Below are positions 1-10,853 of a DNA stretch of 64,000 bases, piece by piece (the first letter of the stretch is position 1; the number at the start of each line of letters is the position of its first letter). Source of the DNA: Hysterangium stoloniferum (lineage: Eukaryota > Basidiomycota > Agaricomycetes > Hysterangiales > Hysterangiaceae); NCBI GenBank assembly GCA_015178975.1, contig WHVD01000032.1:1-64000 (forward strand). The letters are read 5' to 3'. The notes beneath the pieces were generated by a model, which saw nothing but the letters and a program-made list of their open reading frames with translations, had not been told where the DNA came from and did not search any database. Made by a program: the position numbers and the translations under genes.

Positions 1-859
1 TTTGGGGGGCCGCCTTTTTCAATGTCTACCATAACCACTCATCAAAGGGAAAATGGACTGAACCATCTCTGAATGGTCATTTTGGGTACTAGTGAGTATA
101 GAGTCTATATGAGGCAATTCTTGAACAGTCAAAGATGCTGATGTGTATTTGCATTCACGCTAGAGATATGTGCAGATTACATGCTGTATGCCAATCACAA
201 ACTCATCTTTGACCTCCTGTGCAGTGGCAGTTTGTAACATAAACCTTCGCCCCAAACCCCACGACATGCCTGCACACGAATGGTGCCGAGGATGTCTCTG
301 GACACTGATGGTCGATGTCGTTCTGTGGATGTCTGAACCCTAACACAGAGAGGAGCAAGGACTGGTTGATGTACTTCATTATTATGGTTAAATATTGGTA
401 TGGCAATCGTGGCTGTGACATACTCGTTGACTATCTTGGTATCGATATTAATGACCTTCACTTATGTTCAGCAATAGAAGTAGCTATCCTCAGTGGCGTC
501 TCCTGCATGTACCTCTTTCCTGTCATTGTTCTGAAGCATAACCAACTACACCTTTCTCCACGCCAGAAATGCCGCAGCCATACTATCGAGCATGGGCTCA
601 AGGAGGTAGAACGCTCATATTTCTTTGACCTGGTTCGGCCTTAGCCACTGGAGTTTGACGATAGATGATGTTGGATAATGGATGTGGGGTTTATGACAAA
701 GTGTTTGACTATACAGCTTTGACTAACACTGGTTCGCCTAGATGCAGTGTCTCAACACACTTGGAGATTGTGGAGTACAATTAGCACATATTTCCAAGGG
801 ACTTGGCTACTACGACCTATTTGCTATCGAACTAGTCTCTTTAAAGCAATTTTTCCCAT
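1..859. other. No recognisable gene
   Basis: I find no convincing coding signal in this stretch. The longest open frame on the plus strand (315-644) has no motif I recognise and no introns or context to support it. Confidence 0.4.
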
Positions 860-1075
860 ATGAAGAGCTTGAAACGAACTATGGAAGCTACACGACCTCA
901 AGATGGCGCTATACCGGCCACATCCCCTCCACTTCCTTTCTTTCGACTCCAATCCTGCCTCTTACCCTACCACATTGACATCTATCCCGTTGACCTCAGT
1001 ACAGTGTTGTCAGTAGGCGATGTCCTTGCGGGTATCTATCACAAACTTTTACGACATGTCGCGTGTGCTGGATGG
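860..1075 (+). pseudogene. DUF6699-like domain fragment
   Basis: The plus-strand frame reads PATSPPLPFFRLQS, then LLPYHIDIYPVDL, then VLSVGDVLAGIYHKLL. This order (proline-rich PATSPPLP, a short beta-rich segment, then VxVGDVLxxIY) matches the core of DUF6699, a family of small proteins of unknown function abundant in Agaricomycetes. Only the middle of the domain is present; the N-terminal part and the end are missing and the frame runs into the repeat at 1140. I call it a gene fragment rather than a gene. The family assignment is from memory of the motif, without a profile search. Confidence 0.5.
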
Positions 1076-1139
1076 CATGGTGCACCAGTTAACACCAGGA
1101 AGTGCATCAGGGCAGTCATCGCTCCGCCATTGCAAACAC

Positions 1140-1275
1140 CGGCTAAGCACTACGCACCTGCACCTCTGCACCTGCACCCATGCACCTATGCATCCCGTAC
1201 CTGCGTCTAACCCCGGTACCCTTGTCAAACTGACCTGCGGATTGTAGGGTATGCCCCGGTTGCGCCCGTCAGCTA
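1140..1275. repeat. Dispersed repeat R1, copy 1
   Basis: A roughly 130-bp sequence beginning with tandem CACCTGCACC-type hexamers and ending GTTGCGCCCGTCAGCTAC. It recurs nearly identically at 2080-2209. It directly abuts the ABC transporter fragment that starts at 1276. Confidence 0.8.
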
Positions 1276-1911
1276 CATGGACAGGCGATTCTCTGCACCA
1301 TTCATCAGCCCTCCTCCGAACTGTTTCATTTCTTCGACCGCCTTTTGCTGTTACGAAAAGGAGGCCAGACTTGTTATTTTGGAGAGCTCGGGCCAAACTC
1401 CAACCAATTGCTCCATTATTTCGAGAGCAACGGAGCGCGAAAGTGCGAAGACTGGGAGAATCCTGCTGAATGCATGCATCTCAGCATTTCGGGTTTCATG
1501 ATGCGCAACTAAAACTTTTGGTTGCTTCTAGATATACTAGATGTGATCGGCGCCGGCACGACGGCACGCAGCGTGGCGTAAATCACCACGCTGTAGAGAG
1601 ATGCGTCAGCAGCTTGACGATATTATCAAGAGATCGGAAGGCTCAGCCCGGCTGCGAAAACGCAGAAAAAACCGCCCGTATTTCCCGCACCAGTCGGGTT
1701 TCAGTTGACCGAGTTGCTTCGGCGCGCATATCAAAACTACTTCAGAGACGCCATGTATCTCGCAAGCAAACTTGCCGTCAATATATTTGCTGGCGAGTAT
1801 CGTGATTCACTGACACATATAATTCACGGATTAACTTGTTTTATAGGGCTGTTCATCGGCTTTACGTTCTTCAACACCAAGCATAATTACCAAGGGGTGC
1901 AGAACAGTATA
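1276..1911 (+). pseudogene. PDR-type ABC transporter fragment (ABC-G)
   Basis: In family members this protein is a plasma-membrane multidrug efflux pump. The sequence covers the end of the second nucleotide-binding domain and the start of the second membrane domain. It starts with [14 protein letters not shown] (the H-loop histidine region), then [17 protein letters not shown] and GPNSN, then DWENPAE, an apparent intron at about 1475-1531, then LDVIGAGTTARSVA. It continues to the membrane-entry segment around RAYQNYFRDAMYLASKLAVN, a second intron, and GLFIGFTFFNTKHNYQG. In the exon from 1532 three stops (TAA, TAG, TGA) break one otherwise continuous frame. Full-length PDR proteins are about 1400-1500 residues, so this is roughly a tenth. 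Both ends coincide with repeats R1 and R2. Confidence 0.85.
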
Positions 1912-1912
1912 T

Positions 1913-2079
1913 TTGCATGCAGACACAGTCTGTCAGAGAAAGGTCTGCATTGATTTATCTACCCCACACGATTAATGTCTTCGTACTAATATGGCACTCG
2001 CAGGAATCCGTATTGATGCGCAGGTTTGTCAATTGCCGTCGTAATAGTAATCGAGCAGGCAGATCCCAACAGTTACCTA
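1913..2079. repeat. Dispersed repeat R2, copy 1
   Basis: About 165 bp starting near GACACAGTCTGTCAGAGAAA and ending CCCAACAGTTACCTA. A second copy lies at 2212-2364 with a few substitutions, so an R2-R1-R2 direct-repeat block separates the ABC fragment from the next gene fragment. Confidence 0.85.
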
Positions 2080-2209
2080 TGCACCTGCACCTCTGCACCC
2101 GCACCCACACCCACGCACCTATGCATCCCGTACCTGCGTCTAACCCGCGTACCCTTGTCAAACTGACCTGTGGCTTGTAGGGTATGCCCCGGTTGCGCCC
2201 GTCAGCTAC
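2080..2209. repeat. Dispersed repeat R1, copy 2
   Basis: Second copy of the 1140-1275 repeat, sandwiched between the two R2 copies. It differs by a few substitutions and by the number of short CACC-rich units at its left end. Confidence 0.8.
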
Positions 2210-2211
2210 GG

Positions 2212-2364
2212 ACACAGTCTGTCAGAGAAAGGTCTGCATTGAGTTATCTACCCCCACACGATTAATATCTTCGTACTAATATGGCACTCGCAGGAATCCA
2301 TATTGACACGCAGGTTTGTCAATTGCCGTCATAATAGTAATCGAGCAGATCCCAACAGTTACCT
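2212..2364. repeat. Dispersed repeat R2, copy 2
   Basis: Second copy of the R2 sequence, sharing the start GACACAGTCTGTCAGAGAAA and the end CCCAACAGTTACCTA with copy 1 at 1913-2079. Confidence 0.85.
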
Positions 2365-2690
2365 ACGCTCATGGTCTCCTTCCTACAGACTGCGCTCGAC
2401 TACTTGACGTCACACCCCATCTTCAACTCACCTCAAGGCGACGCTGAGCACGTGTCCAATATAATCATATACGGCCAATCCATCGGCGCAGCGTGGGCTT
2501 GGACCTGGCTGCCCGACATCCCCATGCCATCTGAGGGATCATCCTCGAGAATACATTCCTCTCTATCATATATTGCCTCTTGACTTTTCTTGTCCCGCTC
2601 TTGCACACACTGCCTCATGAACGATTGGCGGGTGGATCGGGATTGGGATCGAAGGAAGGATTGGCATTGTGATGGTGCGCCTGTGAGGAC
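2365..2690 (+). pseudogene. BEM46-like alpha/beta hydrolase fragment
   Basis: The frame reads QTALDYLTSHPIF and, after a short spacer, IIIYGQSIGAAWA, which holds the nucleophile elbow GQSIG (GxSxG) of serine hydrolases. In another frame the sequence continues GIILENTFLSI, the next conserved block of BEM46/ABHD13-type proteins, so a frameshift lies near 2530. BEM46-family proteins are membrane-associated hydrolases of about 300 residues; only about a third is present. Both ends lack recognisable sequence, so this is a broken fragment. Confidence 0.7.
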
Positions 2691-2965
2691 ACGTATATTC
2701 GTGTATTCTATGTTATCTGTATATACCCCGACCCAGGGTATGGGTTGGCAACTGGGAATTTTTAGTACCAATTATAGGATTTGCAGAGTCCTTAATTTAT
2801 GGTGTGAAGTTGGCTTTTGGACATCAGAAATTCATCTGTAGGTTAAAATTTCATTTTTTTTTTGTCATCTACCCAATGTACATATATCCGACAATACTAC
2901 TCAATGCAGACACACGGGAGCAAAATTTAAATCACACAGTAAATCTTTTATTGAAGCATTCTACA

Positions 2966-5236
2966 ATGACTGGCTGCTCAACACCACGAGGAAAGCACTG
3001 TAGAAAAAATGTCAAAGGCAGCTCTGTTGCCAATACTGAACGACTCAAACAAGCCTCGAAAAGAAAGCATGGTATGGCGAGTAATAGCTCTAATGGCTAT
3101 GATGGATATGTCCGGTGTGGAAAGGAATGGTTGAAGGGATTGGTTGAAGGCTCTACATTGGAAAGCACATTAGAGAGTCCAAGAGGTTGTCCTGACACCC
3201 TGGAAGGGGTGAAATGGACTATGGCAGACTTGGCCCATGCATTTGATATCAAACCAAATCGAGCATCTCCATGGGCACTGGCCAGTTTTATTAGCTGGAA
3301 GTGCTTTGAGAATAATCTGGGGAAGTCAACAGCAGATGGTGCCCATGCTGCATTCAAGAAATATTGGGATAATTCGCAAGTTTAACTATTTGTTATTTCC
3401 AGGTTGGACTGTGCTCACTAATGGATTTTAATCCTTCTCCCTCCAGAGACAGTGAAGGTCTTTATTGAGGGCCATGGAGGTGGGATGAATCTTCTAACAC
3501 TGCAGTTGGAAATCCGGCAACTGCATCTGATGTAATGGACACCCTCCATGCCGCAAGCAAGAAACATGGCGAGGAAGGAATTCGGACACACTCAGGGGCC
3601 ATGAGCTTGAGTTATATGGAACACATTTTTGAGTGGTCACAAAGTGTCTTTCCGATATCCTTCCCTCTTCGTCATGCCACAGAGCTCTCTTTGAATGAGC
3701 GGCAAATGTTACACAAGCATCTGGGTTGGCATGCATTATCTGCCACTGCATGGACTGTCTGGACCAGGTATGCAATTAATTCTTCACTATTAATATGTGT
3801 ACCATTGTAAACTGGTTTTGTGGCATTTAAAATAGGAATTTCGAGACTGTAAAGCTGAAGTGGAAGCATTTCACATTTGGGTGTGTGACAGAAGATGAAT
3901 TTAGGATACCACACTGGAAATTATCTCTTGTTGAGAGAAAGAATTGGCAGAATAAGCTCAACAATGAGGTGGATTTGCGAGGGATATACCCAGTCACATA
4001 TATTTTGAGAAATTGACACACAAAGTGCATAGGACACATATATGAAATATATCCACAGCCTGAACTACCATCTGTTGATATGGATCAGCACATGCGCAAC
4101 TGGATTAGCTTTCTTGAATCACATGTATATGGCCGAATATTGCAGTCTGAGGACTTTTTATTCCCATCTGTAGGAAGCAATGGCATTGTTCAACCCGGAT
4201 CTGCTATGTCTCATGATGTGGTGCAGAAATGGATCAAAGAGTTTTGTACAGGGGCTGGTATTGATGTCACACTCACTCACCTTTCAACTCACTGTTTCCG
4301 GAGAGGTGGCTCTCAATATCGCTTCATGCTGGCATCAGTTGGAAAGCGTTGGACACTAGCAACAATCCGTTGGTGGGGTGGATGGGCAGAGGGAGAGCAT
4401 GTAAGTTTCATTAAATATTGGACAGAGATTGATCAGAGCTAATATTGGGAAAAAGCGAGATACTCTGATAAGATACCTACTTGATGAGCTCCATTATTAT
4501 GAGGAGGGGCATGGTGATGCTTTGCGACCAATTCAACGTGAAGTCAACATGTCATTCCTTGGTGAGCATAAGGATATCCGCCCAGCATCACTCTTAGAAA
4601 TGAAAGAGTTGTGGTCTTCTATGGAGAGATCTATGGGGGAAAAAATTAAAGCTGAATTCTCCCATTCAATTTCTGGGGTAGCAGCAGCCTTCCACCGGCA
4701 TGGTGAACACACAGGAATACAACCTGACAACACCACCACCAATGCAACCAATGTGACCCCAATTCCACTTCTGTTATCATCATTATCAGCACCATCTCCC
4801 CCTCCCGGGCTATGCATTCCAGCTGCACAAAAAGGCATTCCAAGGCATGAGCGATGGCTCACATTTGTACATGATTGGGAAAATATAGATGAAAGTCGAG
4901 GTCTCCACAAACCGCTGAAGGATTGGCCCACCAAATGGAAGACTCACCCAGCTTTTGCGATGAGCTACCGTGCTCGTAAACTAATAGCTGAAGAGTACAT
5001 CTTAATGTGCGTTAAACTTCTATTTATTAGACTCAAAGTATCTCGATTCTAATTCCATGAACAGATGCAGACGTGACACTGAGGTCTTTCTAAAAAAGTG
5101 GCCAATGGCAGTAAATGGTACAACAGAGCTCACCCTTGCACTAAGAGATGCTCTCAAAGAAGAAGGTACTTCTAAACCACGGAGAAGCCAATATGGCACT
5201 CCCAAAGAACGGGAGAAAAAAGTCCGAAAATAGTGC
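2966..5236 (+). CDS. Crypton-like tyrosine recombinase with GCR1_C-like tail, probably decayed
   Basis: A multi-exon gene. Exon 1 starts at ATG 2966 (MTGCSTPRGKHC) and runs to about 3370; the next coding block is about 3480-3767 (RWDESSNTAVGNPATASDV onward). An intron at 3768-3835 (GT-AG, 68 bp) joins TVWTR to NFETVKLKWKHF. The catalytic part lies at 4080-4440 with THCFRRGGSQYR, the HxxR region of tyrosine recombinases, followed by TIRWWGGWAEGE. The last part (about 4900-5236, one intron near 5006-5064) has DWPTKWKTHPAFAMSYRAR, which resembles the GCR1_C DNA-binding domain that Cryptons carry. An in-frame TGA near 4014 and the break after 3385 are not cleanly removed by good splice sites, so the copy may be dead. 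Cryptons move by a tyrosine recombinase without TIRs; I see none. Confidence 0.75.
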
Positions 5237-5725
5237 TGAGGTGAATATGGGAGGGAAACACTGGAAGTAGGTAGGATGATTCCCATGACTGCAACAAGGA
5301 GGGAGACAAAGGATGATGATACTAGTAGTTAGCCGTAATTAGATTGGGCAGAAAAGTGGCAAGATACGTGCGCACCTAGCAATGGCACAACGGGGATGCC
5401 CCTTTTTTTTTGTGAAGCTTTGCTCCATGCGTGTGGCAACGTATGTGTTCATGGCATATATCTCCGTGAGAGTGCAAGGATTGAGATTATCATCACCATG
5501 CCCGAACTCGCACTACCGCGCATGGCACACATCAGTCCTGCATCATCCCTACAATAGATAGACATGACATACCTCACACTGTCTCCTGTCCCTACAAACA
5601 CACACGGGGCTGGCCCGCTGTACCACTTCAATGCCACCGTCACTTCGTTGTGCCACTGGCCTCCCGAGGCTGAGGCTCAGCCAAAATGCAGCGAGCACGC
5701 ACCAAACCATGGTCTGTAGCAGCAA
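5237..5725. other. No recognisable gene
   Basis: Spacer between the Crypton-like gene and the endopolyphosphatase fragment. It contains a run of T at 5403-5412 and no coding motif I can name. Confidence 0.4.
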
Positions 5726-5730
5726 TCGTG

Positions 5731-5975
5731 CGCGGTCATTTGTGCAGAATGTGCTCACGCCCGTGACAGACACTGACACAGAGATGTCTGCAGCAGCATG
5801 CATGTTGGGGTATTATGGCACCCTGTACTCGAGCTGCGACTCGTCCCTGCAGTTTGTGAACCTCACACTGGACTGGCTCAAGCGGGAATGGGCAGGCAAG
5901 GTTGATTTCGTCAGCGTCGATCTGAATGTGGCAGGTGCTCTGATAATGAAGGGAAAATTGCTTTTCATACAATGG
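5731..5975 (+). pseudogene. Endopolyphosphatase (PPN1-like) fragment
   Basis: The frame reads YYGTLYSSCDSSLQFVNLTL and then DWLKREWAGKVDFV, matching the N-terminal block of vacuolar endopolyphosphatases (a YGTP-x-CDSP-type motif, then LTNLTLDWL and a VDFV strand leading to the metallophosphatase WTGD). That protein cleaves long polyphosphate chains in the vacuole. Just after VDFV the expected metal-binding GD-N-RHD block can only be partly seen in a shifted frame (around 5935-5960), and nothing follows. I take it as a truncated, frameshifted piece of a host gene. Confidence 0.6.
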
Positions 5976-6239
5976 TAAGTTCAAGTTCCTACCTGCAACA
6001 GAAGTAGCAATAGGCATGGACCCAACCGACCCCCAACCGAACCAACTGCCCAAGACCAAAGTATTGGCCGTTGGTGCAATACTCTGGGCACGACTTGAAG
6101 GAAGTTTGAGAAGGGGGAGAAATATTAATTTGATAGAGAGAACAGTGAGACTCACCCCATAATGACCATACTGAGCGATATTGTGCTGAACCTTGTGAAT
6201 TCTCTTCATAAAAAATAAATGCAGCACCTACAAAATGCA

Positions 6240-7245
6240 AAATACATGAGTGATGGATGACAAAAGCTAATGCACTGCCGGACCTTTTCCTAACCTGGTG
6301 CTGATTAAATCATGTACTTCAAAGAGACCTGCAGAGGATGGTCCATCATCCCCATCTTCAGAAGCTTGGAAGAATACAGTGCCAGCCAAAACTAAAATAC
6401 TAAAACCATGTCAATACTGATACCCCTTGGAGACACTAAGAACCCACACCGAGTTTATAGGAACAGCTATACCCAGTAGACTCATAGCTAGAAATGGCGA
6501 TCAGTTAAAGAACAGTCAACACACTTTTGACCTACTGATGTCTGCCATCCCATGTCCCAAGTGCGAATGCACAAAGGAAAGCGTGTTGTTTTGGCAGTAC
6601 TTGTGACGTGTCCGTTGATCAGGGCCATCTTCCCCTCCAGTGACAGTTTTCAAATAGAACGGGTGTCGAATATAACTCGATACTCTCTGGAATCTAGACA
6701 ATTCTGAAACAGATGGGCTGGGAAGGGTAGGTTGTGCAGTGGAAATACGGTCAAGGGTCGCAAGCGAGGAACCTAAGAACAAGGCATGAGGCATGACCGT
6801 GGCACCTAATATTCCTATGGCTATCGGGAGGAATAAGCCCAGAAGTCCGAGATTTCTTGATGAATAACTCACATATATATAACGCTTCAGGTTGGAGAAG
6901 CATTTTGGAGGGCAGAAATCCATGGATACAGCTGGCCATTTTGGATCGACCTTCACGATAAGGACAATGAAGCATATGAAAACCGTGAGTACCTGCAAAG
7001 ACAAACATATCAACGATTGTTTACCGTCACTGTAGGCTACGTCATACCAGTAACACAATGATACCTTCAAACAGTCACGCTGGGTGCCCTTTTCCATCAC
7101 TAACAGCTAGGATAACAAGTATGTCTAGAGATGTCAGAACTATGCCAACCCATATTGGCAATTTAGGAAAAATCATCGTCAAGGCGATTGCTGAACCTAG
7201 TACATAGTTCTGCTAGGTCGGTTGATATGATGGCAATCTCACCTT
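6240..7245 (-). pseudogene. NRAMP-family metal transporter pseudogene (SMF-like)
   Basis: Reading down the minus strand: EIAIISTDLAEL, then in another frame LGSAIALTMIFPKLPIWVG, a TGA near the sequence PA*LFE, an intron, VLTVFICFIVLIVKVD, a frameshift into GFLPSKMLLQPEALYI, an intron, AIGILGATVMPHALFLGSS (the conserved MPH motif of NRAMP metal/proton symporters), QNNTLSFVHSHLGHG and finally LLGIAVPINS. The order and spacing match the middle of Mn2+/Fe2+ transporters of the SMF type. The frame is lost after ISTDLAEL where four extra bases separate it from LGSAIAL. The TGA in PA*LFE would be an arginine CGA before a C-to-T change. The first transmembrane segments and the C-terminus are absent. 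Confidence 0.85.
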
Positions 7246-7660
7246 GCAAGGGCCATTCAAATTTATAAGTTGTGCAAGTTTCGTAAACTGGTTCAGTTGT
7301 GTGCCATGTAGTGGAACAATAGGGATGTTGCCTACAAATCAAAATTGCAGCAGTCTCCAAGACGGCAAAATCTCTGTTGTTGTGGTCAACTATGGCGGGA
7401 ATATGACCTGTCGTTACTTTTAAATTAGTGTTATGTCAGGCCCATGATAACCATAGGTGCTGACCATTGGGATTACTGTTGGAGTCTGCAAGCCATAGAA
7501 GCTGCATGACCCCCGTGTTGTCTCAGATGTTTGATTCTGAGATTGAATTGAGTATCTGGGTATAGTTTAAATCAGGGAGGGAATTGTAGCACTCACAAGG
7601 AACATCAAGTTCTTCCAATGCAATTGAGATGGGATCACCTAGTATATTAACATCAGCGAA
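7246..7660 (-). pseudogene. Glutathione S-transferase N-terminal fragment
   Basis: On the minus strand 7655-7595 reads GDPISIALEELDVPCE. After a gap and an intron (about 7411-7468) the sequence reads NPNG joined to HIPAIVDHNN and then RDFAVLETAAILI. These are the strand-helix and cis-proline (NPNGxIPA) blocks of the thioredoxin-like glutathione-binding domain of URE2-type glutathione transferases. The helical C-terminal domain is missing. Downstream in the same direction the frame runs straight into the NRAMP fragment. Confidence 0.7.
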
Positions 7661-8940
7661 TATTGATCCAAGCTACATATTGAAACAGACCATTGGGGGT
7701 GTTTGAGGAAGACAGATTTTCCTATCAGGTCTTAAATACTACAAAGATATTCCTCTGGTGGCATATTCGCACATCATAAGCTTTTTCCAATCGTGGCTTA
7801 AAATAAATAAGGCACTTACCATTAATCCATCCGTCCCCAACCGCTCTCAAGTGCATATCCCGCGTTACCTTATCCCTAGGCTTGATCTAAATTAGCAGAC
7901 GATGCAATATGCAGCAATTCGATGCTGTACCTTGAGTTTATGCACCCGCGTAGATGAGGAGTACTCGGATTTCTAATAAAATATTAGCAATGTCTTAATT
8001 ATGTTAGCTGAGATCATTTTGGTTTGTGACCTGCCCACTAAGTACTCGATTACATATATATATACGTGTGTGTGAATCCATCGCACTAGCACCGTTTCTG
8101 TTGCAAGTATCCATGGTCAGCGATAAAATGAAAAAGTAGAATATGCGCCGAAGAAGGGTGAGGGTTCGGACTTTCCTTGAAGATATGCCCCGGTTGGTAG
8201 GTATAATATTGTTTCGTCAAGCATAGCGAGTTGTGCTGATGGTCTCTCCCAATTATATTGTAAATATTGTAAATATTTATATATATATTTTACATTTTGC
8301 CCAGGGGCGACCCAGCGTGGGAGGATAATGCCTATTCGGGAATACTCGGGAATCTCGGGTGCGGGGTATCCCGCGGGATGAGCACGGAGGCAAAACGGGG
8401 TGGCCAAAAGCGGCTTAAAATTGGCGAACTAAGTGAGTGTAATTTGGTGGGTGAGTTTCTGCCGCAATGCCGTGTGCGTCTAACGTCATCCTGTAAGCAA
8501 GTCACTCCATGTCTTGTTTACGAGCTTCATTGTTCAAGTGTGCTTTTAGCTAGGACCTCGGCAAATCGCCAAAAAATAAACACCTTCTCACCTCCAAAGC
8601 GTTATATGCGTGCCGTTGGTAAATGACTTTGGGTTTGCGTGACATACTGTGACTCCCGATCAACCTTTTTCCCGTAATAGTCAGACTACAGTCAGCAACA
8701 TACGCTCGACTATGAATCATCGAGTTTAAAGATAGCTCAACTCACTGGCGATGGCGGCTAGATGCAGCTATTATCGATCATGGCATATGGATTAGCAAGA
8801 TAGCTTACAGGTAAGCCAGATGGCGATGAGTATCGATGAAGTATGTTGTCATCTCTGGGAAGACCCACGAAGCTGATTACCAGTACATGCTTTTTCTTAA
8901 CTTGTCAGCACCAAAGTTTCTCAAGCGGAATGCCTCGCAA
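7661..8940. other. No recognisable gene; AT-rich with simple repeats
   Basis: Contains AT-rich runs such as ATATATATATACGTG near 8054 and TATTTATATATATATT near 8273. The longest open frames (8117-8407 minus, 8297-8626 plus) overlap each other, have no recognisable domain and I do not support them as genes. Confidence 0.4.
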
Positions 8941-8943
8941 GAC

Positions 8944-8950
8944 TATATAA
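8944..8950 (+). promoter_or_regulatory. TATA box of the Old Yellow Enzyme pseudogene
   Basis: TATATAA lies 74 bp upstream of the ATG at 9024 in a pyrimidine-rich leader (CTCTCTACAATCAACTCC), the usual arrangement for a fungal promoter. Confidence 0.6.
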
Positions 8951-9023
8951 AGCCGCTAACCAAAGCTCGTCTCTCTACAATCAACTCCTCTACACCATAC
9001 ACAACCAAGCCAACCCTTCTACA

Positions 9024-10299
9024 ATGTCATCAACCAACTCTCTATTCTCCCCGATCAAGGTCGGTCGATCCCAGCTACTACATCGTGTAGCCATGTCCAC
9101 AATGACCTAGCGGTCGAGCACTACGCCCAGCGAGGGAGCACCCCGGGGACGCTGCTCATCGGTGGATATGATAACGTTCCCGGCTTGTATAATGCCGCCC
9201 AAGTCGAGGCATGGAAACGCGTGAGTAATCAATACCGCACCCGCCATCTCATCTAAACCCCGTGCAAAATGGTGGATCCTGACTGACACAACGCACGATA
9301 GGTTACTGACGCCGTGCACGCCAACGGCTCCTTCATCTACGCACAGCTGTGGGCGCTCGGCCGCGCCGCAGACGTACAAGTCCTCAAAAGGGATAACGAC
9401 CTCCCATACGTTTCGTCCTCCCCAAAGCAACTCACAGGCCGCGCCGAAGTGCCCCGCGCACTCACCGTGCCCGAGATCAAGGAATACGTGCACGCCTTCG
9501 CGACCGCGGCGAAGAACGCGATCGCGGCGGGCTTCGACGGTGTCGAAGTACACGGCGCGAGCGGGTACCTTGTCGATCAGTTCCTACAGGACGTCGTGAA
9601 CGAGCGGACGGACGAGTACGGCGGGAGTATCGAGAATCGGAGTCGCTTTGGCCTCGAGGTCCTGCAGGCCATTGTCGCCGCTGTCGGCTAGGGTCGTGTC
9701 GGCATTAGGTTGAGCCCATGGAATCTCTATCAGGGTATGTCCCTCTCTAAGTCAAAAAAGGCGGCGTTTTTGGATGGTACTGTACTTATGGTTCTGCCTA
9801 ACAGACATGCGTATGGCGGACCCGATCCCGCAATTCACGCATTTCATCACGTCGATACGCGATGCATACCCCGATTTTGCGTATATCCACCTCACAGAGC
9901 CGGACCTCGACCGGAACCCCGCCGACACTGCCTCGAACGATCCCTTCCGCGCCATATGGGCCCCGCGCCCGTTCTTGTCCGCGAACGGATACACGCCGGA
10001 GAATGCGGAGATGGCTGCAAGCAAGGGCGACAAGGGCGACATTGTGGCATTTGGGCGGTACTTCATTTCAAACGTGAGCGTTCGGCGTTCTGCTTTCGCT
10101 TCAGATATATTCTAACTCCACGTTCTTACAATAGCCGGACCTCCCTGTCCGACTGCAGAAGAATCTACCACTCACGCCGTATAACTATGCCACGTTTTAT
10201 TTGAAAAAGTCGCCGGTGGGGTACATTGATTATCCTTTCGCTGAGGAGAAGGTGCAAGCCGAGCAGTCGGAATTTGTGCTTGAACAAGCACGGTTGTAG
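9024..10299 (+). pseudogene. Old Yellow Enzyme (NADH:flavin oxidoreductase) pseudogene
   Basis: FMN-dependent oxidoreductase of the OYE family. From the ATG the sequence reads [20 protein letters not shown] then a TAG (9108-9110). In a shifted frame [20 protein letters not shown] follows, so about 15 codons near the first stop and about 10 codons normally found between TLLI and GGYD are missing. Exon 2 (from 9302; intron 9221-9301) has GSFIYAQLWALGR, GFDGVEVHGASGYLVDQFLQ and NERTDEYGGS, the substrate and flavin-binding core. A TAG at 9689-9691 lies just before GRVGIRLSPWNLYQ. Introns 9735-9804 and 10074-10134 have clean GT-AG ends. The last exon ends [14 protein letters not shown] and stops at 10299. 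Splice sites and promoter are preserved while the frame is broken, so it died recently. Confidence 0.92.
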
Positions 10300-10853
10300 C
10301 GTTACAGTATACCTAATTGACCCATAGAAAGTCTACTTTTAGTATTAGATGTTTTTTAATGTGTGCATTACTTACTCTAGTTCATGATGTTTGACTTAAT
10401 AATGACGTGATATTTTCATTTACAGTACAAGCCAGAATGAAACTCAATGTAATTCTGGCCATCTTATCACAGGGACACATTCTCCTTTTGCCCCATCCAA
10501 TCGTCTCTGATGTCGGCCCAGCCGCCCCTCTGTTCCCCTACATTACGGCACAGTCCCAATTATCCTTGTTCCCCCGCCTCGGCATCAAATGTCCGCCGAA
10601 GGTATATCAACTCTCGATGAACATAGTTACAAGAGTATCTTCGATTTTTTGTATCTTAAGGAGCGCTACTGCTCAACGGAGAAACCTAGTCCTGTCTGCA
10701 TCGACTTAGTGAGGTCAACCAACGACCTTACACTCAAAGTCCACAATAGCATTCTCGCCCTTGACGGCGATGAATAGGAGATACAGTGGTCTATACAAAA
10801 GTGTGAAATTACAAAGCCCACTTTCAGTTTCTGAGTTGGGGTACTATGGGGTA
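10300..10853. other. No recognisable gene
   Basis: Spacer between two convergent genes. Open frames at 10407-10709 and 10589-10777 show no domain I recognise. Confidence 0.4.

Noticed and set aside
4533-4934. 133-residue open frame on the minus strand
   Set aside because: It is antisense to the Crypton-like coding sequence, whose frame has recognisable motifs.
5736-6227. 163-residue open frame on the minus strand
   Set aside because: No domain is visible, it overlaps the endopolyphosphatase fragment, and I could not align it to the NRAMP C-terminus.
9107-9553. 148-residue open frame on the minus strand
   Set aside because: It is the antisense shadow of the GC-rich Old Yellow Enzyme exons and has no domain.
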